Shown: one piece after another, positions 15,609 through 22,990 of the stretch
Numbering within the stretch: the first letter of the stretch is position 1
How the letters are laid out: each line of letters begins with the position of its first letter
Assembly: GCF_003851045.1 (NCBI RefSeq)
Contig: NZ_BFBX01000004.1
Span: 2,457-49,479 of the forward strand
Direction of reading: 5' to 3'
DNA from: Paenibacillus sp. 598K
GTDB taxonomy: Bacteria > Bacillota > Bacilli > Paenibacillales > Paenibacillaceae
DNA length: 47,023 bases
Position numbers and translations under genes: made by a program
The notes under the pieces: generated by a model
What the model was told of the DNA's origin: nothing
What the model saw: only the letters and a program-made list of their open reading frames with translations
The model's database searches: none

Positions 15609-17447
15609 ATGGAAACGATAACGCACAGAATAGCAAGAATACTCGCAGCGCTGGAGCCAGGTGCCGATGCCGGCGAGCTGGAGGCGTGGCTCGAGCGTCC
15701 GGCGGAGCCGGAGCACGGCGATTTGTCCTTGCCTTGCTTCAAGCTGAGCAAGCGGCTCAGACGTTCGCCCCAAGCCATCGCCGAAGACTGGGCGGAGCGT
15801 CTGCAGGATGACGCAGTGGCCGAAGCGCGAGCCGTCTCGGGGTATCTGAATCTGTCTATGAACCGAGCTTGGGTCGCCGAGCAGACGCTCGCGGCGCTGG
15901 AGCGGCAAGGAGAGGCTTATGGCTCCTCGGACCGGGGAGCCGGGCGCACGGTCGTCATCGATTATTCGTCGCCCAACATCGCCAAGCCGTTCCACATCGC
16001 CCATCTGCGCTCGACGGTGATCGGCCAGTCGCTGCGGCGGATCTTAAGCTTCTCGGGGTACCGCTGTATCGGCGTCAATCATCTCGGCGATTGGGGCACG
16101 CAGTTCGGCAAGCTGCTGACCGCCTATCGGCACTGGGGCGACGAGGCGCTGGTGGAGCGGGACGGCATCGACGAGCTGCTGCGGCTGTATGTGCGGTTCC
16201 ACGACGAAGCGGAGGCGCGGCCGGAGCTGGAGGACGAGGCGAGAGGCTGGTTCGCCCGACTGGAGCAAGGCGATCCGGAGGCGGCGGAGCGCTGGGCCCG
16301 ATTCGTCGAGATCAGTCTCGCGCACTTCAACCGCGTCTACGAGCGGCTCGGCGTCAGCTTCGACGCTTACACGGGAGAGAGCTTCTATAATGACAAGATG
16401 CCGGCGGTGCTGGAGGAGCTGCGAGCCAAGGGGCTGCTGGAGGAGGATGACGGGGCGCAGGTGGTCAGACTCGACGACTATGGGATGCCGCCTGCGCTTA
16501 TACTCAAGCAAGACGGAAGCTCGCTCTATCCGACTCGCGACATCGCTGCGGCGCTCTATCGCAAGACACACTATGCTGCCAGCCGCATCCTCTATGTGAC
16601 GGATTACGCGCAACAGCTTCACTTCAAACAATGGTTCGCCGTCATCGAGCGTATGGGTTACCCGTGGGCATCGGCGCTCGAGCATGTGCCGTTCGGCAGA
16701 GTCAGCTTCGGAGGCGAAGGCTTGTCGACGAGGAAGGGCAATGTCGTCAAGCTGGAGGAGGTGCTGGAGCAGGCTGTCCAGAAGACGGAGGCGATCATGC
16801 GGGATAAGGTGAGGGATAGCCGTGCCCGCGCCGAGGTGGCGAGAGCAGTTGGGGTCGGTGCGGTCATCTTCCACGATCTGAGCCGCCATCGTCTGCACGA
16901 CGTCTCCTTCGAGTGGTCGCAAGTGCTGAACTTCGACGGCGAGACTGGCCCATATGTCCAGTATACGCATGCCAGAGCCTGTCGGCTGCTGGCGCGCGCG
17001 AGCGCTGCGCCACAGCCGGACAACCCGGCAGCCGCAGGAGGGGCGCTGCAGCTCGTTGACGACTCCGTTGTGGCGGATGGATGGACTGAGCAATTCAATG
17101 AAGACTCCCTCGTGGTGGATGGAGGGGTGGAACAATTCGATGAAGACTCCCTCGTGGCGGCAGGAGGAGCAGAGCATCTGACGGACGACGCAGCGTGGCC
17201 GCTGGTTCAGGCGCTCCACCGCTTCCCGGAGCGGGTGGAGCAAGCGGAGCGCAGCCTCGAGCCCTCCGTCATCAGCAAGACGCTGATCGAGCTGGCCCAG
17301 GCTTTTAATCGATTCTATCATCATTGTCCGGTGCTGACGGAGGCTCCAGCCGTCCGTGAAGCCCGTCTGCGTCTGGTTGGCGCGACGGCGCAGACGCTGC
17401 GCACCGGTCTCTATCTGATCGGTCTGGAGGCGCCGCAGTCGATCTAA
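15609..17447 (+). CDS. argS: Arginyl-tRNA synthetase
   Basis: Class I synthetase that attaches arginine to tRNA-Arg in the cytoplasm. The signature SSPNIAKPFHIAHLRST carries the HIGH-equivalent HIAH near residue 130. The second nucleotide motif is the degenerate LSTRKGNVV, normal for ArgRS. The C-terminal DALR anticodon-binding domain ends in a YLIGLEAP-like tail. At 612 residues it is about 50 longer than usual. Much of the excess is a low-complexity, acidic, in-frame triple repeat at residues 483-524, inserted near the start of the DALR domain. AAGGAGCTG precedes the ATG. Expression is governed by the T-box upstream. It ends seven bases before a convergent gene. Confidence 0.95.
   Translation: METITHRIARILAALEPGADAGELEAWLERPAEPEHGDLSLPCFKLSKRLRRSPQAIAEDWAERLQDDAVAEARAVSGYLNLSMNRAWVAEQTLAALERQGEAYGSSDRGAGRTVVIDYSSPNIAKPFHIAHLRSTVIGQSLRRILSFSGYRCIGVNHLGDWGTQFGKLLTAYRHWGDEALVERDGIDELLRLYVRFHDEAEARPELEDEARGWFARLEQGDPEAAERWARFVEISLAHFNRVYERLGVSFDAYTGESFYNDKMPAVLEELRAKGLLEEDDGAQVVRLDDYGMPPALILKQDGSSLYPTRDIAAALYRKTHYAASRILYVTDYAQQLHFKQWFAVIERMGYPWASALEHVPFGRVSFGGEGLSTRKGNVVKLEEVLEQAVQKTEAIMRDKVRDSRARAEVARAVGVGAVIFHDLSRHRLHDVSFEWSQVLNFDGETGPYVQYTHARACRLLARASAAPQPDNPAAAGGALQLVDDSVVADGWTEQFNEDSLVVDGGVEQFDEDSLVAAGGAEHLTDDAAWPLVQALHRFPERVEQAERSLEPSVISKTLIELAQAFNRFYHHCPVLTEAPAVREARLRLVGATAQTLRTGLYLIGLEAPQSI
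17055..17180 (+). repeat. Three tandem 42-base repeats inside argS
   Basis: Three consecutive 42-base units (17055-17096, 17097-17138, 17139-17180) encode VDDSVVADGWTEQF, NEDSLVVDGGVEQF and DEDSLVAAGGAEHL. The second and third units are nearly identical in their first half (GAAGACTCCCTCGTGG). The unit is a multiple of three, so copy-number change keeps the frame. Confidence 0.92.
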
Positions 17448-17454
17448 GCGAGGA

Positions 17455-18411
17455 TTACGTCTCCAGCAGAATGCGTCCGGTGTCCATCGTGTCATAGCCG
17501 TCGATCGCGGACAGCTCCTCGCGGAACGACGGCGAGCATAGGATCGAAAGGACGCGCTCCTGCCAGTCCAGCCGCTCCGGCCGCTTGCGCATGACGAGAT
17601 CGTAGCGCTCAGTGATGAGCGGGACGAAGGTTACCGCATCGCCGACGATGGCGGCGGCTTTCTCGATGCCGATGCCGACGTCGGCGCCGCCGGAGGCGAC
17701 CCGGGCGGCGACGGCGAGATGGCTCGGCTGTTCATCGTCGTAGCCGCGGATGCGGCGGCGGTCGATGCCGTGCAGCCGGAGCTGCTCATCGAGCAACACA
17801 CGCGCGCCAGCGCCGCGCTCGCGGTTGATCAGCCGTAGGCCGGGCTGCGCCAGATCGGCCCAGCCGGCGAGTCCGCGCGGATTGCCGCGCGCCACGTAGA
17901 GGCCGGCGCGGCGCGCCAGCAGATGGACGACGAGATACGGATCGTTGACCAGCAGTCGTCGGATGTAGGGCAGGTTGTACTCGCCAGTATCGCCGTCGAG
18001 CAGGTGGGTGCTGACGATATCGCTCTCGCCGCGATAGAGGGCGATCAGCGAGTCTAGACTGCCGACGTAGCTGCGCAGCGGTCGCAGCGCGGGCAGCTCG
18101 CGGGCGAGATGGTTGGCGAGGATATCGAGACTGACATCCTGGCCGGTGATGACGATCGTTCCCGGCGGTGTTGCCATCGCAGCAGCGGTCACCCCCGCTC
18201 CCGGCCCCGACGTAACGTGGGCTGCAGCTGCGGATGTCGCCTGACGCGAGCGGGCTTTGTACGCTTCCAGATCGGCGGCGTCGACGCGCATTTGCTTGCC
18301 GACCTTGTACGAGGGCAGCTCGCCTTTTTTGATCAGATCGTAGACCGTAAGCTTGGACACCTTGAGCAGCTTGGCGATTTCTTCGGTCGTGTAGGACATT
18401 TCGTGTTCCAT
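17455..18411 (-). CDS. HTH regulator with periplasmic-binding-protein-like domain (ModE/PBP type)
   Basis: A 318-residue predicted one-component regulator. Residues 5-55 are an excisionase/MerR-like helix-turn-helix (YTTEEIAKLLKVSKLTVYDL, then GELPSYKVGKQMRV). After an Ala/Thr/Gly-rich linker, residues 85-318 form a PBP-like ligand-binding domain (ITGQDVSLDILANHL, SLDSLIALYRGESDIVSTHL, LINRERGAGARVLLDEQL, GGADVGIGIEKAA), the kind linked to molybdate or tungstate sensing. GGGGAGG seven bases before the ATG at 18411 decides the start over an ATG four codons later. No mod genes are next to it. The divergent neighbour is an exported NTR-like protein followed by an orphan ABC ATPase. Ligand and targets are inferred only. 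Confidence 0.82.
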   Translation of the reverse strand: MEHEMSYTTEEIAKLLKVSKLTVYDLIKKGELPSYKVGKQMRVDAADLEAYKARSRQATSAAAAHVTSGPGAGVTAAAMATPPGTIVITGQDVSLDILANHLARELPALRPLRSYVGSLDSLIALYRGESDIVSTHLLDGDTGEYNLPYIRRLLVNDPYLVVHLLARRAGLYVARGNPRGLAGWADLAQPGLRLINRERGAGARVLLDEQLRLHGIDRRRIRGYDDEQPSHLAVAARVASGGADVGIGIEKAAAIVGDAVTFVPLITERYDLVMRKRPERLDWQERVLSILCSPSFREELSAIDGYDTMDTGRILLET

Positions 18412-18534
18412 GGAGGGCCTCCCCGACAGTGTTGCGTTCCTTCGTTGATATCCTACTATAATAGCATACTCCTCTGTGCAGGGGACTCCTGTCGTGATAC
18501 AATGCCGGAAGTGAAGGACGAAGGAGGGATACAA

Positions 18535-19122
18535 GTGAGACAAGCGCCAAGCGAACGGCGGCCTCTGACATGGTCTGCGATGGCGATGCTCCTGCTGTTG
18601 TTGCCCGTGCTGCTGCTGCTCCGTCCTGCCGCTGCGCACGCTTGCGAGTGCGGGTATCCGCCAGATGCGCAGGAGGCGCTGGATGAGGCGAGCGCTGTGT
18701 TCAAGGGCAGGGTGATCGATATCGCCAAGCAGCCGCGGCGCGACGAGGGCTATGACGCGGTCATCCTGGAGGTCGAGCGCGCCTGGAAGGGTGTGGAGAC
18801 GACACAGGTGATCGTCTACACGGCATGGACCAACTGCAGGTTTCCGTTCCAGGACGACATGTCCTATCTGCTCTATGCGGCCAAGGACGGCGACAATCTG
18901 GTGGTGAGGGACTGCAGCAGGTCGGCTGCCGCCGAGAGTCCGAGAGCGATGGAGGATATAGCCGCGTTCGGCGAGGGTCAGACACCGACGATCGAGGTCG
19001 ATCTGCGCAGCCGCTTCAGCCAGTGGCAGCCGATCCTGACCTGGGGGTCGGCGATCGGCGGTCTGCTGCTCGTCCTGTTGGGCGGCTGGATGCTTGTGCG
19101 GCGACTGGCAAGATTGAGATAG
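18535..19122 (+). CDS. Exported NTR/TIMP-like domain protein with C-terminal membrane anchor
   Basis: A 195-residue protein starting at GTG; GAAGGAGGG six bases upstream makes GTG better than an upstream ATG. Residues 1-38 form a signal peptide (MLLLLLPVLLLL, cleavage near AAAHA). The mature N-terminus is CECGYPPDAQEAL, then a VFKGRVIDI strand and a VYTAWTNCRFPF...YLLYA block, the layout of bacterial netrin-module/TIMP-like domains with conserved cysteines. A helix at about 165-188 followed by a basic tail anchors it. The next gene, a YlmA-type ATPase, begins 11 bases later, so they are probably cotranscribed. Function unknown; a binding or protease-inhibitor-like role is only an analogy. Confidence 0.75.
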   Translation: MRQAPSERRPLTWSAMAMLLLLLPVLLLLRPAAAHACECGYPPDAQEALDEASAVFKGRVIDIAKQPRRDEGYDAVILEVERAWKGVETTQVIVYTAWTNCRFPFQDDMSYLLYAAKDGDNLVVRDCSRSAAAESPRAMEDIAAFGEGQTPTIEVDLRSRFSQWQPILTWGSAIGGLLLVLLGGWMLVRRLARLR

Positions 19123-19133
19123 GAGGACTGACA

Positions 19134-19916
19134 TTGCAAGAGAATGTAATCGAGTTGGACCAGGTAACCTGGACGAGAGACGGCAAGCCAATCGTCAGCG
19201 GGATCGACTGGCAAGTCGCCAGAGGCGAGCACTGGGCGGTCATGGGGCTGAACGGCTCCGGCAAGACGACGATCCTTAACCTCATTAATGGATATATCTG
19301 GCCGACCTCCGGCCGTGTCAGCGTGCTCGGCCATCCGTTCGGCACCGTGGATCTGCGCCAGCTCCGCAAGTCGATCGGCTGGGTCAGCTCGTCGCTCCAG
19401 GAGCGTCTCTACCCGTCGAGCCGCGCCGAGCACATCGTGCTGAGCGGCAAGCATGCGACGATCGGCCTCTACGACGAGGTCGATGAGACGGACCAGACGC
19501 GTGCGCTCGAGTTGATGACGCAGCTCGGCTGTGCGCATCTGGTCGGCCGGACGTACCAGACCTGCTCGCAGGGGGAGAAGCAAAAGCTGCTGATCGCCCG
19601 CGCCCTTATGGCGTCTCCGCAGCTTCTGATCCTCGATGAGGCGTGCAACGGCCTCGACTTCCTGGCGCGCGAGAGTCTGTTGGCGGGGATCGCCGAGATC
19701 GCCGCTCGCCCGGATGCCCCGACGCTGCTGCTCGTCACGCATCATATCGAGGAGATCCTGCCGATCTTCACCCATACGCTGATGATTCGCCGAGGCGAGG
19801 TGTTCGCTCGCGGCCGCACGGACGAGCTGCTGCAGAGCGAGACGCTGTCGGCCTTTTTCGAGACGCCGGTTCACGTCGGCAGGCAGCGGGGCAGGGCATG
19901 GCTGTCGCTGCCCTGA
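19134..19916 (+). CDS. ylmA: ABC ATP-binding protein, YlmA type
   Basis: A 260-residue stand-alone ATPase. Walker A GLNGSGKTT is near residue 41, the Q-loop region is WVSSSLQERLYP, and the signature is CSQGEKQKLLIARAL. The first residue is a Cys-Ser variant of the usual LSGG. Walker B is LLILDEACNGLD and the switch is LLVTHHIEE. The start is TTG, with AGGAGG seven bases before it; no ATG in this region fits better. It resembles Bacillus subtilis YlmA, whose partner and substrate are not established. No permease gene lies beside it. Cotranscription with the preceding NTR-domain gene is likely. Confidence 0.85.
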   Translation: MQENVIELDQVTWTRDGKPIVSGIDWQVARGEHWAVMGLNGSGKTTILNLINGYIWPTSGRVSVLGHPFGTVDLRQLRKSIGWVSSSLQERLYPSSRAEHIVLSGKHATIGLYDEVDETDQTRALELMTQLGCAHLVGRTYQTCSQGEKQKLLIARALMASPQLLILDEACNGLDFLARESLLAGIAEIAARPDAPTLLLVTHHIEEILPIFTHTLMIRRGEVFARGRTDELLQSETLSAFFETPVHVGRQRGRAWLSLP

Positions 19917-19998
19917 TTCTATTGCTTATGGATTTTGCGATGGAGGATCATGTTTTCTGAACATTCCAACAATAGTGTAGCATCTGGACGGGTGCATA

Positions 19999-20007
19999 TG
20001 GTATAGT
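19999..20007 (+). promoter_or_regulatory. Extended -10 promoter of the intergenic small RNA
   Basis: TGGTATAGT is an extended -10 element (TG-N then TATAGT). No -35 match is visible. Transcription would begin near 20014, just before the SD-like sequence of the RNA candidate. Confidence 0.5.
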
Positions 20008-20013
20008 ATCGTT

Positions 20014-20219
20014 ATCAGGAAAGGAGGTGCGTCAACATTAGTAGTCTTATGTTGAGCGCGTCCCTTACCCGATCTGCCGCTCTCTAGAGCTTGGAGTTCG
20101 GCAGAGGCGCGGGATGCGGATCATAGCAAGGCAAGGCGCCACGGGTACCGGCGCCGTCCCGGCAGGACGGCATAGCGGCCGCCTCGCTCCGACATGATGT
20201 CGGGGCGGGGCGGTTTTTT
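20014..20219 (+). ncRNA. Candidate small structured RNA between ylmA and ampS (no known family)
   Basis: About 205 bases bounded by an extended -10 promoter and a very strong terminator. Elements seen are a near-perfect Shine-Dalgarno AAAGGAGGTG (20020-20029) and a hairpin pairing TCAACAT with ATGTTGA (20032-20055). A long stem pairs CGCGTCCC (20057-20064) with GGGATGCG (20111-20118) and encloses CTGCCG/CGGCAG. GGCGCC/GGCGCC (20135-20155) pairs perfectly, and a competing CCGTCC/GGACGG overlaps it. I could not match it to a riboswitch class. The next gene has its own promoter after the terminator, so this is probably an independent RNA, or a leader with a tiny peptide. Confidence 0.55.
20179..20219 (+). 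terminator. Strong terminator of the intergenic RNA
   Basis: A continuous 15-base-pair stem (20179-20193 with 20199-20213, two G-U pairs) closes a five-base loop and is followed by six T residues. It lies upstream of the ampS promoter, so it ends a transcript that does not include ampS. Confidence 0.92.
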
Positions 20220-20241
20220 AGCGTGCGGGTAGAGCTGCGAT

Positions 20242-20271
20242 TTGAGTTCGGCGGCAATAAAAGCCTATAAT
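20242..20271 (+). promoter_or_regulatory. Promoter of the M29 aminopeptidase gene
   Basis: TTGAGT (20242-20247), an 18-base spacer and TATAAT (20266-20271), about 43 bases before the start codon and downstream of the terminator at 20179-20219. Confidence 0.7.
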
Positions 20272-20313
20272 GGAAAGTGAATGGTCGGACTTAATGAAGG
20301 AGATGATGAATCG

Positions 20314-21552
20314 ATGTTGCCAACGGACAAACAGATCATGGATTATGCAGAGCTGATCGCGATGATCGGCGTCAATGTGCAGCCGGGCCAGACGGTGGTC
20401 GTCATGTCGCCAATCTCTGCGGCGCGGCTGGCGCGGCAGATCGCTGTCGCCGCCTACGAGGCCGGGGCGCATAATGTCCATGTCGAATACAACGACGAGG
20501 AGCTGTCGCTGGTCAAGTACAAGCACGCTCCCGAGGAATCGCTCTCGGAATATCCAATGTGGCGGGCCAAGGCGTGGGAGGAATACGCCGACAGCGGCGC
20601 GGCGTTCGTGACGATCTACGCGCCGAATCCGGACCTGCTGAGCGGCGATATCGATCCGCGTCGGGTAGGCGAGACGATCAAGGCGGCGTCGCAGGCGCTC
20701 CAGAACTATCGCAGCAAGCTGATGAATCATGCCAACGCCTGGACGCTGATCTCGTATGCGACGCCGGAGTGGGCGGCCAAGGTGTATCCCGAGCTGCCGG
20801 TCCACGAAGCCGAGCAGCAGCTGTGGGCGCGTATTATCGAGTCGACACGACTCGATGCGGCCAACCCGGTGGCAGCTTGGAAAAAGCATAACCGGCGGCT
20901 CAAGGATCGCGTCGACCGTCTCAATGCCAAACGCTACACCGAGCTGCGCTACCGGAGCGAGGGCACGAACCTGACGATCGGGCTGCCGGAGGGCCATCTG
21001 TGGCTGGGCGGGGCCAAGGCCAATGCCAAGGGAGACGACTTCAATCCGAACATGCCGACCGAGGAAGTGTTCACAATGCCGCACAAGGACCAGGTGAACG
21101 GTACCGTCCGCAGCACCAAGCCGCTCAACTACAACGGCCAGCTGATCGACGGCTTCTCGCTGACCTTCCAGGACGGCAAGGTGGTGGACTTCCAGGCCGA
21201 GCAAGGCTACGAGGTGCTGGCGCAGCTGCTGGCAGCCGACGAGGGGGCCGGGCGGATCGGCGAGGTGGCGCTGGTGCCGGACGACTCGCCGATCAGCAAC
21301 TCGGGCATTATTTTCTACAATACGTTGTTCGATGAGAATGCTTCATGCCATCTGGCGCTCGGACAGGCTTACCCGGTCAATCTCGAGGGCGGCTCCGCGA
21401 TGTCGGCCGAGCAGCTGGCAGAGGCCGGCGCGAACCGTTCGCTCATCCATGTCGACTTTATGATCGGCTCGGCGTCGCTATCCATCGACGGCGTATTGCC
21501 GGACGGGTCGGTCGAGCCGATCTTCCGCGACGGCAACTGGGCCGAGAGCTAG
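20314..21552 (+). CDS. ampS: M29-family metallo-aminopeptidase
   Basis: A 412-residue cytoplasmic aminopeptidase (thermophilic aminopeptidase/AmpS family, two divalent metals), removing N-terminal residues from peptides. Family blocks present are an N-terminal MDYAELIAMIGVNVQPGQTV, EGTNLTIGLPEGHLW, NMPTEEVFTMPHKDQVNGTV, an LVPDDSPISNSGIIFYNTLFDENA stretch carrying conserved metal/active-site acids, then HLALGQAYP and HVDFMIGS near the C-terminus. Length is that of Bacillus AmpS. ATG at 20314 follows AAGGAG; two nearer ATGs are out of frame. It has its own promoter and ends before a strong hairpin. Confidence 0.94.
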   Translation: MLPTDKQIMDYAELIAMIGVNVQPGQTVVVMSPISAARLARQIAVAAYEAGAHNVHVEYNDEELSLVKYKHAPEESLSEYPMWRAKAWEEYADSGAAFVTIYAPNPDLLSGDIDPRRVGETIKAASQALQNYRSKLMNHANAWTLISYATPEWAAKVYPELPVHEAEQQLWARIIESTRLDAANPVAAWKKHNRRLKDRVDRLNAKRYTELRYRSEGTNLTIGLPEGHLWLGGAKANAKGDDFNPNMPTEEVFTMPHKDQVNGTVRSTKPLNYNGQLIDGFSLTFQDGKVVDFQAEQGYEVLAQLLAADEGAGRIGEVALVPDDSPISNSGIIFYNTLFDENASCHLALGQAYPVNLEGGSAMSAEQLAEAGANRSLIHVDFMIGSASLSIDGVLPDGSVEPIFRDGNWAES

Positions 21553-21613
21553 GCCGGACGACGCGTGCTCGACGGCGGAGCGACAGCATCCGCCACTCTA
21601 TAGCAATCCATCG

Positions 21614-21648
21614 CCTGAGGGCGCGGGGAGTCTCCCTGCGCCCTCAGG
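21614..21648. terminator. Hairpin between convergent ampS and SDR genes
   Basis: CCTGAGGGCGC pairs perfectly with GCGCCCTCAGG and the stem continues inward with GGGA/TCCC. The flanks lack a long T run on either side, so it may work as a bidirectional transcription barrier rather than a classical terminator. Confidence 0.6.
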
Positions 21649-21746
21649 CTCATTTGGTTTGCAGATGATCACATGCCCCGCACACAGCTCACACGTCCCG
21701 TCGGTCCCATCTCACGAAGCCTACATGTTCCCGCAAGCTGCTCAGC

Positions 21747-22658
21747 TCAGCGGTAACCCGCGGCGTCAGTAGGCAGACCGGCCTCAATCACCTCGCGCAT
21801 GTAGCGCCAGCAGTCCGGTCGCGAACCGTCGATATCGTCGAAGCCATAGTGTGCTGCCAGTCTGCTGCTGGAGAGCGACTGGCCTTGCCAGCGGGCGACC
21901 TCCGGATCGGCGGCCAGCGATTGCACCGCGCGGCCGACGAAGCGCGGCGTCTCGGAGATGATGAAGTGCGGCTCCTGCTCGCAGGCGTCGCGCCAGTTGT
22001 CCTCGGTCACTCCGAACTGATCGAGCATGATCTCCGACCGCATCCAGCCCGGCGTCAGGGAGACCGCCGTGCAGCCATGCGGAGCCAGCTCTTGGGAGAG
22101 GCCCCATGCCATGCGGGAGATTGAGGTTTTGACCAAGTCATAGTAGACGGACAGCCGGTAATGCTCGGCATTGTACTCGGCAGTACCGTCCGTCATCTCG
22201 ACGAGCAGGTTGCCCGGTTGGCGGATGAGCAACGGCAGCGCATAGTGGCTGGTGATGAGATGGGTGTCGATCGCCAGGCGCAGCATGCGCAGGCCGTCCG
22301 TCAGCGAGTGCTCCCATACCGGCGTCTCCCATTGCACGAGATTCTCGCCACCCCAGATGTCGTTGACCAGGATATCCAGTCGGCTTTGCTCGCGGTCGAT
22401 CCGCTCGACCAGCGACCGCACCTGCTCCGGCTCCAGATGATCGACCTGGACGGCGATCCCGTGTCCGCCGGCGGCGCTTACCAGCTCGGCTGTCTCCTCG
22501 ATCGTCTCCGGGCGATTGTACTCGGAGCGCTGGCTGCGCGTCGTTCGTCCAGTCACGTAGACGGTAGCGCCCGCAGCGCCCAACTCGACGGCGATACCTC
22601 GACCGGCTCCCCGGGTTCCGCCCGCCACCAGTGCAACTTTGCCTTGCAATGACTTCAT
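21747..22658 (-). CDS. Short-chain dehydrogenase/reductase
   Basis: A 303-residue classical-type SDR oxidoreductase. It has the N-terminal NAD(P)-binding glycine motif in VALVAGGTRGAGRGIAV (residues 9-25) and an ILVNDIWGG segment in place of the usual NNAG. The catalytic YDLVK (Tyr-xxx-Lys) lies around residue 160, then a VSLTPGWMRSE segment after the active site. Arg residues after strand 2 (TGRTTRSQR) suggest NADP(H). The ATG at 22658, nine bases after TGGAGG, is preferred over one five codons upstream. Substrate unknown. The upstream divergent region contains an operator-like repeat at 22715-22731. Confidence 0.9.
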   Translation of the reverse strand: MKSLQGKVALVAGGTRGAGRGIAVELGAAGATVYVTGRTTRSQRSEYNRPETIEETAELVSAAGGHGIAVQVDHLEPEQVRSLVERIDREQSRLDILVNDIWGGENLVQWETPVWEHSLTDGLRMLRLAIDTHLITSHYALPLLIRQPGNLLVEMTDGTAEYNAEHYRLSVYYDLVKTSISRMAWGLSQELAPHGCTAVSLTPGWMRSEIMLDQFGVTEDNWRDACEQEPHFIISETPRFVGRAVQSLAADPEVARWQGQSLSSSRLAAHYGFDDIDGSRPDCWRYMREVIEAGLPTDAAGYR

Positions 22659-22714
22659 TTCGTTTTCCTCCATTTCATGTCTATCTGACTACATATTGAT
22701 TGTAGCTTGTATTT

Positions 22715-22731
22715 ACGACAAAATATGTCGT
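22715..22731. promoter_or_regulatory. Operator-like inverted repeat upstream of the SDR gene
   Basis: ACGACA-AAATA-TGTCGT is a perfect six-base inverted repeat with a five-base spacer, about 57 bases upstream of the SDR start codon. It has the size of a TetR/MarR-class operator. No regulator gene is adjacent. Confidence 0.45.
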
Positions 22732-22809
22732 CATTTCGCCGTAAAAAATAGTTTGTCCTGAAAGTCTATAAAGCTATTTTTCATAACCGTCGGCAGCCCT
22801 TGCACGAAG

Positions 22810-22850
22810 CCATATATGGTGTTGTCAAGTAGATTCTAGTCCATATATGG
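22810..22850. promoter_or_regulatory. Paired perfect palindromes upstream of nrdIEF
   Basis: The ten-base palindrome CCATATATGG occurs at 22810-22819 and again at 22841-22850, exactly 31 bases apart (about three helical turns), so a regulator could bind both on one face. A related ACATATGGACAAC follows at 22864-22876. The binding protein is unknown. Confidence 0.5.
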
Positions 22851-22895
22851 GGAGCCCAAATTTACATATGGACAACATTTTGTGTTTTGCTCCGA

Positions 22896-22950
22896 TTGAC
22901 TTTGTCTATATATTGTTATAAATTAAGTAAACGCACACTACATATTGAGA
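22896..22950 (+). promoter_or_regulatory. nrdIEF promoter with paired NrdR-like boxes
   Basis: Two sites with cores CTATATATTG (22906-22915) and CTACATATTG (22938-22947) are 32 bases apart, the spacing known for NrdR box pairs. The second is set in ACACTACATATTGAG, close to the NrdR consensus. The first overlaps a candidate promoter (TTGACT at 22896-22901, TATAAA at 22917-22922, spacer 15, short). NrdR with bound dATP/ATP would be expected to repress here. Confidence 0.65.
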
Positions 22951-22990
22951 AATATTTGGATAGAAGCTTTGCGGGAGAGGAATGAGAAGC

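Noticed and set aside
20014..20219. Lysine riboswitch for the ylmA-ampS gap
   Set aside because: The 5-prime part (AGGTGCG...AGTAG) resembles the L-box opening, but the conserved GTCGCCGAAG core is absent and ampS is not a lysine gene.
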